NCBI RefSeq assembly: GCF_030163795.1
Contig: NZ_JASJOF010000004.1
Span: 186,001 to 250,000, forward strand
Source of the DNA: Roseicyclus marinus
Lineage (GTDB): Bacteria; Pseudomonadota; Alphaproteobacteria; Rhodobacterales; Rhodobacteraceae
Reading direction: 5' to 3'
DNA: 64,000 nt
The translations under genes and the position numbers were made by a program. Position 1 is the first letter of the stretch. Every line of letters begins with the position of its first letter. Below are positions 37,063-46,101 of this stretch, in pieces. The notes under the pieces were generated by a model that did not search any database, was not told the DNA's origin, and saw only the letters and a program-made list of their open reading frames with translations.

Positions 37063-38562
37063 ATGAACGAGCGCGTACCGGTTCCGACCTCCTCCACCCT
37101 GCCCGCCACGGATACCCCGGCCCTTCCCCATAACGTCGAGGCCGAACAACAGCTTCTGGGCGCGATCCTGTCGTCGAACGATGTGCTGGACCGGATCGAG
37201 GATCTGGTGAAACCCGACCATTTCCACGATCCCGTCCACCGCGAGATCTTCGCGATGGCACAGGCCCGCATCGTCAAGGGGCTGGCGACCGACGCGACCA
37301 CGCTCAAGAATTTCGTCTCCGAGATCCCGGGCCTCAAGGATCTGGGCGGGGCCGAATACCTCCTGCGGCTGCAGCTTTCGGCCATCGCCACCTCGGCCGC
37401 GCGCGACTACGCCCAGCTCATCCACGATCTCGCCGTGCGCCGCGAATTGATCGCGCTCGGCCAGCGCGTCACCGACCGCGCCCGCTCCATGCGCGAGGAT
37501 GTGGCCCCCGACGACCAGATCGTCGCCGCCGAAACCGAGCTTTTCACGCTCGCCTCCTCGGGCAGCACGAACCGGGGCTTCGTCTCCTTTCTCTCGGCCC
37601 TCTATGATGCCGTGAACATGGCCAATGCCGCCTATAACCGGGGCGGCAAGCTGGCAGGCACGTCCACCGGCCTGACCGACATGGACCGGATGCTGGGCGG
37701 CTTGCACAAATCCGACCTTCTGATCCTCGCGGGGCGTCCCTCCATGGGCAAGACCTCGCTTGCGACCAACATCGCCTTCAACGTCGCCAAGGCGTGGAAA
37801 CGGGGCCTGAGGGAAGACGGGACCGAGGGCACAATCGACGGCGGCGTCGTGGGCTTTTTCAGCCTCGAAATGTCGGCCGCGCAGCTTGCGCAGCGGATCT
37901 TGTCGGAAGCCGCCGAAATCCCCTCCGAACTGATCCGCAAGGGCGATCTGACCGAGGCCGAATTCGAACGCTACCTGCACGCGGCCCGCGATCTCGAACG
38001 CTGCCCGCTCTATATCGACGACACGCCCGCCCTGCCCATCGGCCAGGTCGCGGCCCGCGCCCGCCGGCTCAAGCGCGCGCCCCAAGGCCTCGACCTCCTG
38101 ATCGTCGACTATCTCCAGCTTCTGCGCGGCTCGGGCCGGTCCGAGAACCGCGTGAACGAGATTTCCGAGATCACCCAAGGTCTCAAGGCCATCGCCAAGG
38201 AACTCAACATCCCTGTGATCGCCCTCTCGCAGCTCTCGCGCCAGGTCGAATCCCGAGAGGACAAGCGCCCGCAGCTCTCCGACCTGCGCGAATCCGGCTC
38301 GATCGAACAAGACGCCGACGTGGTGATGTTCGTCTATCGCGGCGAATACTACAAAGAACGCGAGAAGCCGGGCGAAGAGAACCTCGAGGCCATGACCAAG
38401 TGGCAGCAGGACATGGAACAGCTCCATGGCAAGGCCGAGGTCATCATCGGCAAGCAGCGCCACGGCCCCGTCGGCACCATCGAACTCAGCTTCGAGGGCC
38501 GCTTCACCCGCTTCGGCAATCTCGTGAAGCCGTGGCAGCAGGGCGCCGATCCCGGCTACTGA
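37063..38562 (+). CDS. dnaB: Replicative DNA helicase DnaB
   Basis: DnaB unwinds the replication fork as a hexamer. The 499-residue protein has the N-terminal helical domain (VEAEQQLLGAIL), Walker A GRPSMGKTS (about 224-232), Walker B LLIVDYLQLL, and RQVESREDKRPQLSDLRESG with the arginine finger region. It starts MNERVPVPTSS. The last 7 bases overlap the convergent phosphatase gene. Confidence 0.97.
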   Translation: MNERVPVPTSSTLPATDTPALPHNVEAEQQLLGAILSSNDVLDRIEDLVKPDHFHDPVHREIFAMAQARIVKGLATDATTLKNFVSEIPGLKDLGGAEYLLRLQLSAIATSAARDYAQLIHDLAVRRELIALGQRVTDRARSMREDVAPDDQIVAAETELFTLASSGSTNRGFVSFLSALYDAVNMANAAYNRGGKLAGTSTGLTDMDRMLGGLHKSDLLILAGRPSMGKTSLATNIAFNVAKAWKRGLREDGTEGTIDGGVVGFFSLEMSAAQLAQRILSEAAEIPSELIRKGDLTEAEFERYLHAARDLERCPLYIDDTPALPIGQVAARARRLKRAPQGLDLLIVDYLQLLRGSGRSENRVNEISEITQGLKAIAKELNIPVIALSQLSRQVESREDKRPQLSDLRESGSIEQDADVVMFVYRGEYYKEREKPGEENLEAMTKWQQDMEQLHGKAEVIIGKQRHGPVGTIELSFEGRFTRFGNLVKPWQQGADPGY

Positions 38563-39056
38563 AACGCCACGACCTCGCCGAATGCGGGCTTGATTTCCCA
38601 GCCTTCGGGATGGCCCAAAATCGCCGCCACAGCCTTGATCACGCCCGCATGGGTGACGATCACGCAATCCTGCGGCACGCGCTCCAACCCCGCCGCGACC
38701 CGGTCGCGCAACTGGGCCACGCTTTCGCCGCCATGGGGCCGCGCCCCCATGAAATCGGTAGCCCAGGCATCCAGCTCCTCCCTCGGGATGGCGTCCCAAC
38801 TCACGCCTTCCCAGCGCCCGAAATCCATCTCGGTGAACGCGGCATGCACCGCATGCGGCCCCAGCCGCTCGGCAAGCTTCCGGCACCGCGTCAGGGGCGA
38901 AGACAGGATCGGCAGGTCCCGCATCATCCCCGACAGCCGCGCCTCCACCGCCTCGGCCTCCGATGCGAAACTGGCCGCCAGCGCCAGATCGGTCCGCCCG
39001 TAGCAGATGCCCTTGGCCACATCCGGCGTCGTATGCCGCACCAAAATCAAAGCCAC
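38556..39056 (-). CDS. cobC: Histidine phosphatase, alpha-ribazole phosphatase-like
   Basis: The 166-residue protein is a phosphoglycerate-mutase-like phosphatase with the RHT variant of the RHG motif (LILVRHTTPD), SSPLTRC and the second catalytic His in VTHAGVIKAV. Placement directly after cobS supports alpha-ribazole phosphatase activity in cobalamin nucleotide-loop assembly. The GTG at 39056 begins 5 bases after the cobS stop; a TTG at 39083 is less likely. Confidence 0.82.
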   Translation of the reverse strand: MALILVRHTTPDVAKGICYGRTDLALAASFASEAEAVEARLSGMMRDLPILSSPLTRCRKLAERLGPHAVHAAFTEMDFGRWEGVSWDAIPREELDAWATDFMGARPHGGESVAQLRDRVAAGLERVPQDCVIVTHAGVIKAVAAILGHPEGWEIKPAFGEVVAFQ

Positions 39057-39060
39057 CCGA

Positions 39061-39870
39061 TCAAACCCACGCCAGCACCCCAAGGATCAGGCCCAATTCG
39101 GCCATCTGCTGCGTCGCCCCCAGACAATCGCCCGTGAACCCGCCCAGCTTGCGCAGGTAGGCCCGCGTCACCACTCCCCCAAGGATCGCGGACCCCAACA
39201 AGCCCACGACCCCGGCAAAGCCTACCAGCGCCACGAGCCCCGCAGCCATCGCAACCGCAGAGGCCAAGGCAACCCCATGCCCCCCCGCCGAAATCGTGGG
39301 GGGGGCGAATTTTGCCCCCTCCGCCCGCGCGTAATCCGCCAAAAACATGACCAGAACCGCCCCGTATCGGCTGATCCCGTGGCCCAGCGCCAATACCGCC
39401 ACCGCCATCCCCAGCGGCAAGGCCACAAGCCCCGCCACCTTCAGCGCCAACACAACCCCCAGCGTGACCGCCCCGTAACTCCCGATCCGGCTGTCGCGCA
39501 TGATCTCCAGCGCGCGCTCCTGCGTCGCGCCGCCCCCCAGCCCATCGGCCGCATCGGCCAACCCGTCCTCGTGAAAGGCCCCCGTCACCCAAAGCGTCGC
39601 GGCCAAGGACATCAGCACCGCCACCATCATGGGAAAGACCTGCGCCGCCCCCCACAGGATCAGCCCCCCGATCGCCCCTACGCACAGCCCCACCAGCGGC
39701 AGATAGGCCATCGACGCCGCCTGCCGTTCCTCCGACCAGGGCAGATCGCGCGGCACGGGCAGCCGCGTCAGGAATTGCACCGCCAGAAGGAACACCTCCA
39801 CCTGCCGCCGCAATCCCGCCCTGCCGCCTGTCTCCGCCGTATCGCGCATAAGGTCCGCCCCCGACTTCAT
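39061..39870 (-). CDS. cobS: Adenosylcobinamide-GDP ribazoletransferase
   Basis: CobS joins alpha-ribazole to adenosylcobinamide-GDP at the inner membrane in cobalamin synthesis. The 269-residue protein has several membrane segments and the family motifs QFLTRLPVP, GAFHEDGLADAADGLGGG and DSRIGSYGA. It is divergent from alr with an 85-base gap. No cobalamin riboswitch was found in that gap. Confidence 0.95.
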   Translation of the reverse strand: MKSGADLMRDTAETGGRAGLRRQVEVFLLAVQFLTRLPVPRDLPWSEERQAASMAYLPLVGLCVGAIGGLILWGAAQVFPMMVAVLMSLAATLWVTGAFHEDGLADAADGLGGGATQERALEIMRDSRIGSYGAVTLGVVLALKVAGLVALPLGMAVAVLALGHGISRYGAVLVMFLADYARAEGAKFAPPTISAGGHGVALASAVAMAAGLVALVGFAGVVGLLGSAILGGVVTRAYLRKLGGFTGDCLGATQQMAELGLILGVLAWV

Positions 39871-39955
39871 CCTCCAGCATTAGGCGCGTTCCCTGCCGAT
39901 AGGCAACCGCCCGGCAGGGGCTTGACCCCGCGGCCCCCGGACGCGACACAGCAGC

Positions 39956-40993
39956 ATGGGAACCGGTATCCTCACCATCGACCTCGACGCGGCTGCCGCC
40001 AACTGGCGCGACCTCGCCCGCCTCTCGCGCGGCGAGACAGGCGCCGTGGTCAAGGCCAACGGCTATGGCTGCGGCGCGGCCGAAGTCGCAACCCGCCTCG
40101 CCCGCGAGGGTGCGCGCAATTTCTTCGTCGCCACCGCCGAGGAAGGCGCGACCTTGCGCGCGGCCCTTGGCCCCGGTCCCACGATCAATGTCTTTTCGGG
40201 CCACATGGCCAGCGACACCGCGCTGATCCGCGACCATGCGCTGACCCCCATGCTCAACAGCCCCGAACAGGCCGCCCGCCACCGCGCGGCCCTGCCCGAT
40301 GCGCCCTATGGCGTGCAACTCGACACCGGCATGAACCGTCTGGGGATGGAGGCGCCCGATTGGGCCGCCACCCGCGCGGACCTCGAATCCGGCCCCCTCA
40401 CCCTCGTCATGTCGCACCTGGCCTGCGCCGATGATCCCGACCATCCGCAAAACGCCGCGCAATTGGCCCAGTTCACCGCCATGACCGCAGGCGTCACCGC
40501 CCCGCGCAGCCTTTCGGCCACGGGCGGCATCTTGCTTGGTCCCGACTACCAGTTCGACCTGACCCGCCCCGGCATCGGGATCTACGGCGGCCTGCCCTTT
40601 GCCGCCGCGCGTCCCGTGGTGCGCCTGTCGCTCCCGGTGGTTCAGATCCGCGATGTCGCCATGGGCGAAACGGTCGGTTATTCCGCGACCTTCACCGCCG
40701 AACGCCCGACAAAACTTGCAACCCTGTCAGCGGGTTACGCGGACGGGCTCATCCGATACATGAGCAATGCGGCCCATCTATTCGCAGGCGATCACCACTG
40801 CCGCCTTGCCGGTCGCGTCTCCATGGATCTCCTGACCGTCGATGTGACCGACCTGCCCCAGATCCCCGACCACCTCGACATCCTCGGGCCCCAGCAATCC
40901 GTCGACCAACTGGCCGAGGTCGCGGGCACCATCGGCTACGAAATCCTCACCTCGCTCGGACGGCGCTACCAGCGCCGCCATATCGGCCAATGA
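39956..40993 (+). CDS. alr: Alanine racemase
   Basis: It interconverts L- and D-alanine for peptidoglycan. The 345-residue PLP enzyme has the lysine Lys33 in [28 protein letters not shown] and the second-base tyrosine region VGYSATF. The stop overlaps the MlaE-like gene by 4 bases (ATGA). Confidence 0.95.
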   Translation: MGTGILTIDLDAAAANWRDLARLSRGETGAVVKANGYGCGAAEVATRLAREGARNFFVATAEEGATLRAALGPGPTINVFSGHMASDTALIRDHALTPMLNSPEQAARHRAALPDAPYGVQLDTGMNRLGMEAPDWAATRADLESGPLTLVMSHLACADDPDHPQNAAQLAQFTAMTAGVTAPRSLSATGGILLGPDYQFDLTRPGIGIYGGLPFAAARPVVRLSLPVVQIRDVAMGETVGYSATFTAERPTKLATLSAGYADGLIRYMSNAAHLFAGDHHCRLAGRVSMDLLTVDVTDLPQIPDHLDILGPQQSVDQLAEVAGTIGYEILTSLGRRYQRRHIGQ

Positions 40994-41775
40994 TGGTGCT
41001 CCTCTCCCCCGTCGCGGCCATCGGCCGGTCCACGCTGGCGATGCTCTCGGCCATCGGGCGCGTCACGATCTATGCCGCGCTCGCCGTCAGCCACATCCTG
41101 CGCCCGCCCTTCTATCCGCGCGAATTCCTGCACCAGCTTCTCCATATCGGCTGGCTTTCGCTGCCCGTGGTGGGCCTGACCGCCCTTTTCACCGGCGGCG
41201 CGCTGGCGCTGCAGATCTACGCCGGGGGCTCGCGCTTTGACGCGCAGGCGGTCGTGCCCCAGATCGTGGCCATCGGCATCGTGCGCGAGCTTGGCCCCGT
41301 CCTCGGCGGCCTCATGGTCGCGGGCCGGGTGGCCGCCGCCATCGCCGCCGAAATCGGCACGATGAAAGTGACCGAACAGATCGACGCGCTTGTCACGCTC
41401 TCGACCAACCCGCTCAAATACCTGACCGTGCCGCGTATCCTTGCCGCCACGCTCAGCCTGCCGGTGCTGGTCGCCGTGGGCGATGCGATCGGCATCTTCG
41501 GTGGCTATCTCGTCTCGACCACCCGCCTCGGCTTCAACGAGGCCGCCTATCTGCGCAACACCGTCGATTTCCTCGAAGTTTGGGACGTGACCTCCGGCCT
41601 GATCAAGGGCGCGGTCTTCGGCTTTCTCGTGGCGCTTATGGGCTGCTATCACGGGATGAATTCGGGCCGCGGCGCGCAGGGCGTGGGCCGGGCCACCACC
41701 AATGCCGTCGTCTCCGCCTCGATCCTGATCCTCGCCGCCAATTACCTCCTGACCGAATTGTTCTTCACCGCATGA
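40990..41775 (+). CDS. mlaE: MlaE-family ABC transporter permease
   Basis: This 261-residue inner-membrane permease belongs to the MlaE family (retrograde phospholipid or similar lipid transport): [43 protein letters not shown] and [16 protein letters not shown]. It overlaps both alr and the ATPase gene by 4 bases. No MCE-domain (MlaD) or periplasmic partner gene follows, so those must be elsewhere. Confidence 0.92.
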   Translation: MMVLLSPVAAIGRSTLAMLSAIGRVTIYAALAVSHILRPPFYPREFLHQLLHIGWLSLPVVGLTALFTGGALALQIYAGGSRFDAQAVVPQIVAIGIVRELGPVLGGLMVAGRVAAAIAAEIGTMKVTEQIDALVTLSTNPLKYLTVPRILAATLSLPVLVAVGDAIGIFGGYLVSTTRLGFNEAAYLRNTVDFLEVWDVTSGLIKGAVFGFLVALMGCYHGMNSGRGAQGVGRATTNAVVSASILILAANYLLTELFFTA

Positions 41776-42518
41776 TCGCCCTTTCCGATGTCCACAAGGC
41801 CTTCGGCCCGAAACAGGTCCTGCGCGGCCTGACGCTCGATGTGGCAAAGGGCGAAAGCTGCGTGATCATCGGCGGCTCGGGCACGGGCAAATCGGTCTGT
41901 CTCAAATGCATCCTCGGCCTCGTCATCCCCGATACCGGCCAGATCACCGTGGACGGGCAGGATGTGACCAAAGGTGACCGCGACGCCTTTCTTGCCCGCT
42001 TCGGGATGCTCTTTCAGGGCGGCGCGCTGTTTGATTCCATGCCGGTCTGGCAGAATGTCGCCTTCCGCCTCCTGCGCGGGCGGCAAAAACGGCCAAAACT
42101 CGAGGCGCGCGAGATCGCGATCGAAAAACTGCGCCGGGTGGGCCTGACGCCCGATGTGGCCGACCTCTACCCGTCCGAACTGTCGGGCGGGATGCAAAAG
42201 CGCGTGGGCCTTGCCCGCGCCATCGCCGCCGAGCCCGAGATCATCTTTTTCGACGAGCCCACGACCGGCCTCGACCCGATCATGTCGGGCGTCATCAACG
42301 ACCTGATCCGCGAGATCGTGACCGAGATGGGCGCGACCGCCCTGACCATCACCCATGACATGAGCTCGGTCCGCGCCATCGCCGACAAGGTCGCCATGCT
42401 CCACAATGGCAAGATCCGCTGGCACGGCCCCGTGGCAGAGATCGACACCGCCGACGATCCTTATCTCCGCCAATTCGTGACGGGATCGGCCGTAGGCCCC
42501 ATCGCCGCCGTGCGCTAA
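41772..42518 (+). CDS. mlaF: MlaF-family ABC transporter ATPase
   Basis: The 248-residue ATPase has Walker A GGSGTGKS, signature LSGGMQKR, Walker B IIFFDEPT and the H-loop THD. It partners the MlaE-like permease in lipid transport. The stop codon TAA is in the loop of the first of two tandem hairpins. Confidence 0.94.
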   Translation: MIALSDVHKAFGPKQVLRGLTLDVAKGESCVIIGGSGTGKSVCLKCILGLVIPDTGQITVDGQDVTKGDRDAFLARFGMLFQGGALFDSMPVWQNVAFRLLRGRQKRPKLEAREIAIEKLRRVGLTPDVADLYPSELSGGMQKRVGLARAIAAEPEIIFFDEPTTGLDPIMSGVINDLIREIVTEMGATALTITHDMSSVRAIADKVAMLHNGKIRWHGPVAEIDTADDPYLRQFVTGSAVGPIAAVR

Positions 42519-42554
42519 AGGCGCACGAAACAAAGGCCGTGCGCTAGGGCGCAC
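42510..42554 (+). repeat. Tandem hairpin repeat at the end of mlaF
   Basis: GTGCGC-TAAAG-GCGCAC (42510-42526) is followed by GTGCGC-TAGG-GCGCAC (42539-42554) in a 29-base direct repeat beginning GCCGTGCGCTA. A third degenerate unit (CTTGCACTAAAGGCTTGCGG) follows. The first arm overlaps the mlaF stop. Confidence 0.7.
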
Positions 42555-42605
42555 GAAGCGGGGGCTTGCACTAAAGGCTTGCGGGGCGTGCCCACCGCCC
42601 CCCAT

Positions 42606-43073
42606 ATGCCTGCCATGCTCCGCCTGCTCACCGCATTGAACCTCGCGCTTTTGGTGCTTTTCCCCGTCTCATGGGCCGCCCCCCTGATGCGTGCGGGCCT
42701 CCTGCCGCTCTTTGGCCTGTCGGAAATCTCGATCCTGTCGGGCCTCTCGACCCTCTGGCAGGACGGCGAGGCGGCGCTGGCCCTTTTAGTCGCGCTCTTC
42801 GCCCTTGTGGCCCCCATGGCCAAGACCGTGGCGCTCGCCCTCATCCACCTTGGCCGCGCGCCCCTGACCCTTCTTCCCGCCGTCCAAACCTTGGGCAAAC
42901 TCGCCATGGCCGATGTCTTCCTGATCGCGCTCTACATCACGCTGGCCAAGGGCATGGCCGTCGGCCGGGTCGAAACCGCATGGGGCCTCTGGCTCTTCAC
43001 GGCTTGCGTTCTCGCCTCCCTCGCCGCCGCGCTCGGCACGGCGCATCTGGCGAAACGGGGCGCGCTGGGCTAG
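42606..43073 (+). CDS. Paraquat-inducible protein A (PqiA) family membrane protein
   Basis: The 155-residue protein has four membrane segments and the PqiA signatures SILSGLSTLWQDGEAALALLV, APMAKTVALALIHLG and LGKLAMADVFLIALYI. It is the single-module size. The ATG at 42606 is used; 42615 is an alternative. PqiA proteins are linked to lipid transport systems, in line with the MlaEF genes just upstream. Confidence 0.85.
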   Translation: MPAMLRLLTALNLALLVLFPVSWAAPLMRAGLLPLFGLSEISILSGLSTLWQDGEAALALLVALFALVAPMAKTVALALIHLGRAPLTLLPAVQTLGKLAMADVFLIALYITLAKGMAVGRVETAWGLWLFTACVLASLAAALGTAHLAKRGALG

Positions 43074-43082
43074 CGCTTCCCC

Positions 43083-43448
43083 ATGATCACGCTCGCCCCC
43101 ATCCTCGCCACGTTTCTCTGCCTCTACGCGGCCCTCGCGGCACTGACATGGGCACAGCGCCTGATCGGGGAACGCCTGCCTGCCCGCAAACGCGGCATGG
43201 CGCTCAACCTCGCCCGCCGCGCGGGACCGCCCGTCGCGGGTGGGCTCGTCCTTTTGATCGCGGGCGCAGCCCTTGCCCTGCCCGGCCATATCCCCCTTGC
43301 CGCGATCCTGATCGGCGGCGGGCTGGCCTTCGGCCTCCACCGCGGCCTTGCCGATGTGCGGCAGGGCGATCCGCGCAGCATCCTGTTCCGCGTGGCCCTG
43401 ACGCTTGGCCTCGGCCTTGCGCTCCTCTGGCAGACGGGCCGGATCTGA
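43083..43448 (+). CDS. Small integral membrane protein
   Basis: The 121-residue protein has three to four hydrophobic segments (LATFLCLYAALAALTWA, AGGLVLLIAGAALAL, PLAAILIGGGLAFGL, VALTLGLGLALLW) separated by basic loops. No family was recognised. It lies 9 bases after the PqiA-like gene and 46 bases before radA on the same strand. Confidence 0.6.
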   Translation: MITLAPILATFLCLYAALAALTWAQRLIGERLPARKRGMALNLARRAGPPVAGGLVLLIAGAALALPGHIPLAAILIGGGLAFGLHRGLADVRQGDPRSILFRVALTLGLGLALLWQTGRI

Positions 43449-43494
43449 ACGCGGGCTACTGGCGCTGCCCCCGCCCCTCGGATAAGCCTGCTCC

Positions 43495-44862
43495 ATGGCC
43501 AAACCCGTCACCCAATTCATCTGCTCCGCCTGCGGCGCCGTTCACAAGAAATGGTCCGGCCGCTGCGACGCCTGCGGCGACTGGAACACGATCACCGAGG
43601 AAGCACCCCTCTCCGCCGGCCCCGGCAAGACCGCGCTCGGCGCGATGAAGGGCAAGCGCATCGGCCTGACCGACCTGCGTGCCCAGGAAACGCCCCCGCC
43701 CCGCCGCACCTCCGGCATGGCCGAGCTTGACCGCGTTCTGGGCGGCGGCCTCGTGCCCGCCTCCGCCACGCTCGTCGGCGGCGATCCCGGCATCGGCAAA
43801 TCCACCCTGCTCTTGCAGGCCGCCGCCAGCTTCGCCCGCGCGGGCGCCAAGGTGATCTACGTCTCGGGCGAGGAAGCGACCGCACAGGTCCGGATGCGCG
43901 CCCAGCGCCTCGGCCTCGCCGACAGCGCCGTGATGCTCGCCGCCGAAACCAACCTCCGCGACATCCTCACCACGCTCGAGGCCGAAACCCCCGACCTCGC
44001 CATCATCGATTCGATCCAGACCATGTGGCTCGACACGGTCGAGGCCGCGCCCGGCTCCGTCTCCCAGGTCCGCGCCTCCGCCCATGAGCTGACCAGCTTC
44101 GCCAAGCGTCGCGGCGTCGCCGTCATGCTCGTGGGTCACGTCACCAAGGACGGCCAGATCGCAGGCCCCCGCGTCGTCGAACACATGGTTGACACCGTCC
44201 TCTATTTCGAGGGCGAACGCGGCCACCAGTTCCGCATCCTGCGCTCGGTCAAGAACCGCTTCGGCCCGGCCGACGAAATCGGCGTTTTCGAGATGACGGG
44301 CATGGGTCTGGCCGAGGTCACGAACCCCTCCGCCCTCTTCCTGTCGGACCGCGAAACCCCCGCGCCGGGCTCCGTCGTCTTCGCAGGGATCGAGGGTACG
44401 CGCCCCGTTCTCGTGGAAATCCAGGCCCTCGTCGCCCCCTCCTCCTTGTCGCAACCCCGCCGCGCGGTCGTCGGCTGGGACGGCGGGCGCCTGTCCATGA
44501 TCCTCGCCGTGCTCGAGGCGCGGGCGGGCATCTCCTTTGCCGGGCTCGACGTCTATCTCAACATCGCGGGCGGGATGCGCATCTCGGAACCCGCTGCCGA
44601 CCTCGCCGTCGCCGCCGCCCTTTTGTCGGCCCGCGAAGATGCCGCCGTGCCCCATGATTGCGTCGTCTTTGGCGAGGTTTCGCTCTCCGGCGCCCTGCGT
44701 CCGGTGTCTCAGGCGGAAAACAGGTTGAAAGAGGCGGCGAAACTTGGTTTTTCCTCCGCAATTGCGCCCGCAGGGTGCAAGCTGGGCGCCGACACCGGCG
44801 TGAGGATGCAGGCAATGACCGATCTTCCCGGTTTCGTGGGCGAGATCTTCGGGGCGGGGTAA
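43495..44862 (+). CDS. radA: DNA repair protein RadA (Sms)
   Basis: RadA promotes branch migration in recombination. The 455-residue protein has the N-terminal zinc finger (Cys10, 13, 24, 27), Walker A GGDPGIGKST (95-104), the RadA-specific KNRFG motif, and a C-terminal Lon-like domain (LNIAGGMRISEPAADLAVAA; FGEVSLSGALRPV). Confidence 0.97.
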   Translation: MAKPVTQFICSACGAVHKKWSGRCDACGDWNTITEEAPLSAGPGKTALGAMKGKRIGLTDLRAQETPPPRRTSGMAELDRVLGGGLVPASATLVGGDPGIGKSTLLLQAAASFARAGAKVIYVSGEEATAQVRMRAQRLGLADSAVMLAAETNLRDILTTLEAETPDLAIIDSIQTMWLDTVEAAPGSVSQVRASAHELTSFAKRRGVAVMLVGHVTKDGQIAGPRVVEHMVDTVLYFEGERGHQFRILRSVKNRFGPADEIGVFEMTGMGLAEVTNPSALFLSDRETPAPGSVVFAGIEGTRPVLVEIQALVAPSSLSQPRRAVVGWDGGRLSMILAVLEARAGISFAGLDVYLNIAGGMRISEPAADLAVAAALLSAREDAAVPHDCVVFGEVSLSGALRPVSQAENRLKEAAKLGFSSAIAPAGCKLGADTGVRMQAMTDLPGFVGEIFGAG

Positions 44863-44905
44863 AGTCGCGGTTCACCACCGGGGCGGGAACGGGTAAGGCG
44901 GGTAC

Positions 44906-45469
44906 ATGGACGGGTTCACCCTCATCGACGGCATCGTGGCCGGCGTGATCGTCGTTTCGGCGATCCTCGCCTATGCGCGCGGCTTCGTGCGCGAAATCCT
45001 GTCGATCGGTGGCTGGATCCTTGCCGCCGTCGTGGCCTTCATCTTCGCGCCCAACGCGCTGCCGCTCATCCGCGAGGTGCCCTATCTGGGCGATTTCATT
45101 GGTGAAAGCTGCGAATTGGGCGTGATGGCCAGCTTTGCGGGCGTCTTCGCCGTGGCGCTCGTCGTGGTGTCGCTCTTCACGCCGCTCTTCTCGACCGCCG
45201 TGCAACGCTCGGTGATCGGCGGCGTCGATGCGGGCTTGGGCTTTCTCTTCGGGGTGGCGCGCGGCGTCTTGCTCGTGGTCGTGGCCTTCATCGCCTATGA
45301 CCGGGTCGTGGGTTCCGAACCCGTCTCCATGGTCGCCGACAGCCGCTCGGCGACGGTCTTTGCCCACCTTCAGGACCGGGTCGAGGCGGAAATCCCCTCC
45401 GATGCGCCGGGCTGGATCCTCTCGCGCTACGAACAGCTGACGGCGTCCTGCGTCGCCCCGCAGCAGTAA
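44906..45469 (+). CDS. cvpA: CvpA family membrane protein
   Basis: The 187-residue protein has four membrane segments and the CvpA pattern (FTLIDGIVAGVIVVSAILAY, RGFVREILSIGGWILA, GGVDAGLGFLFGVARGVLL). In Escherichia coli cvpA is next to purF; here one convergent gene separates them. Members are needed for colicin V export or envelope stress tolerance by unclear means. Confidence 0.9.
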   Translation: MDGFTLIDGIVAGVIVVSAILAYARGFVREILSIGGWILAAVVAFIFAPNALPLIREVPYLGDFIGESCELGVMASFAGVFAVALVVVSLFTPLFSTAVQRSVIGGVDAGLGFLFGVARGVLLVVVAFIAYDRVVGSEPVSMVADSRSATVFAHLQDRVEAEIPSDAPGWILSRYEQLTASCVAPQQ

Positions 45470-45470
45470 T

Positions 45471-45926
45471 TCACCGCCGCGACACCAGCACCGACAGGCT
45501 TGCGACCAGCAACAGGGCCGCGCCCCCGGCATAGGCCCAAAAGCCGGCGCGGATGAAATCCTGCAGCAGATCCCAACTCTGCGCGAGATCGGAAAACTCC
45601 ACCGGCACCGGCAGGCCCAGATCGCGGCGGACGCCATCGGCCCGGATCAGCGCATCGCCCAGGATCACAAGCGGCGACAGACCCGCGGCCAGCGACAAAA
45701 GGGCGGACCCCCGCCCCCTCAGCGCGCTCAATGCCGCAAGACCCGCCGCCACGAACCCGCCCAGAAACACCCAGACCTGCCAAGATGTTTCCGCCGACAG
45801 GCTCAAGGTGCCGCGCTGCACCAAAGCCATGGGCGAAATGTCGGGCCCCGCAAAGGGCGGCTCGATCCAGACCAGCGCCCAGCTTGCCGCCATCGCCACC
45901 CCGGCCAGAAAGATGATCGCCCGCAT
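45471..45926 (-). CDS. Hypothetical membrane protein between cvpA and purF
   Basis: The ATG at 45926 (MRAIIFLAGVAMAASWALV) follows GAGGGG and gives 151 residues; the longer frame overlaps purF and is rejected. It has three hydrophobic segments (N-terminal, VWVFLGGFVAAGLAALSAL, and GGAALLLVASLSVLV) and a soluble region with PVEFSDLAQSWDLLQDFI. It was not recognised. It is convergent with cvpA, one base apart. Confidence 0.6.
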   Translation of the reverse strand: MRAIIFLAGVAMAASWALVWIEPPFAGPDISPMALVQRGTLSLSAETSWQVWVFLGGFVAAGLAALSALRGRGSALLSLAAGLSPLVILGDALIRADGVRRDLGLPVPVEFSDLAQSWDLLQDFIRAGFWAYAGGAALLLVASLSVLVSRR

Positions 45927-46101
45927 CGAATGCCCCCTCACAACTCCTTTGCACCTGGAAAACAGGCTATGCGCCCAATGCGACGCCGTCCAGCGACCAG
46001 CAAAGCACCGCCACACCCCTTTCAGATGTGATCGTTTGATGACACCGCCGCCCCGACGCCCTATGTCACCCCTGTAGACGCCTCCCGGAGATTCGCCCCA
46101 C

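Noticed and set aside
39871-39955. Cobalamin riboswitch upstream of cobS
   Set aside because: The 85-base gap is too short and no B12-box-like sequence was seen.
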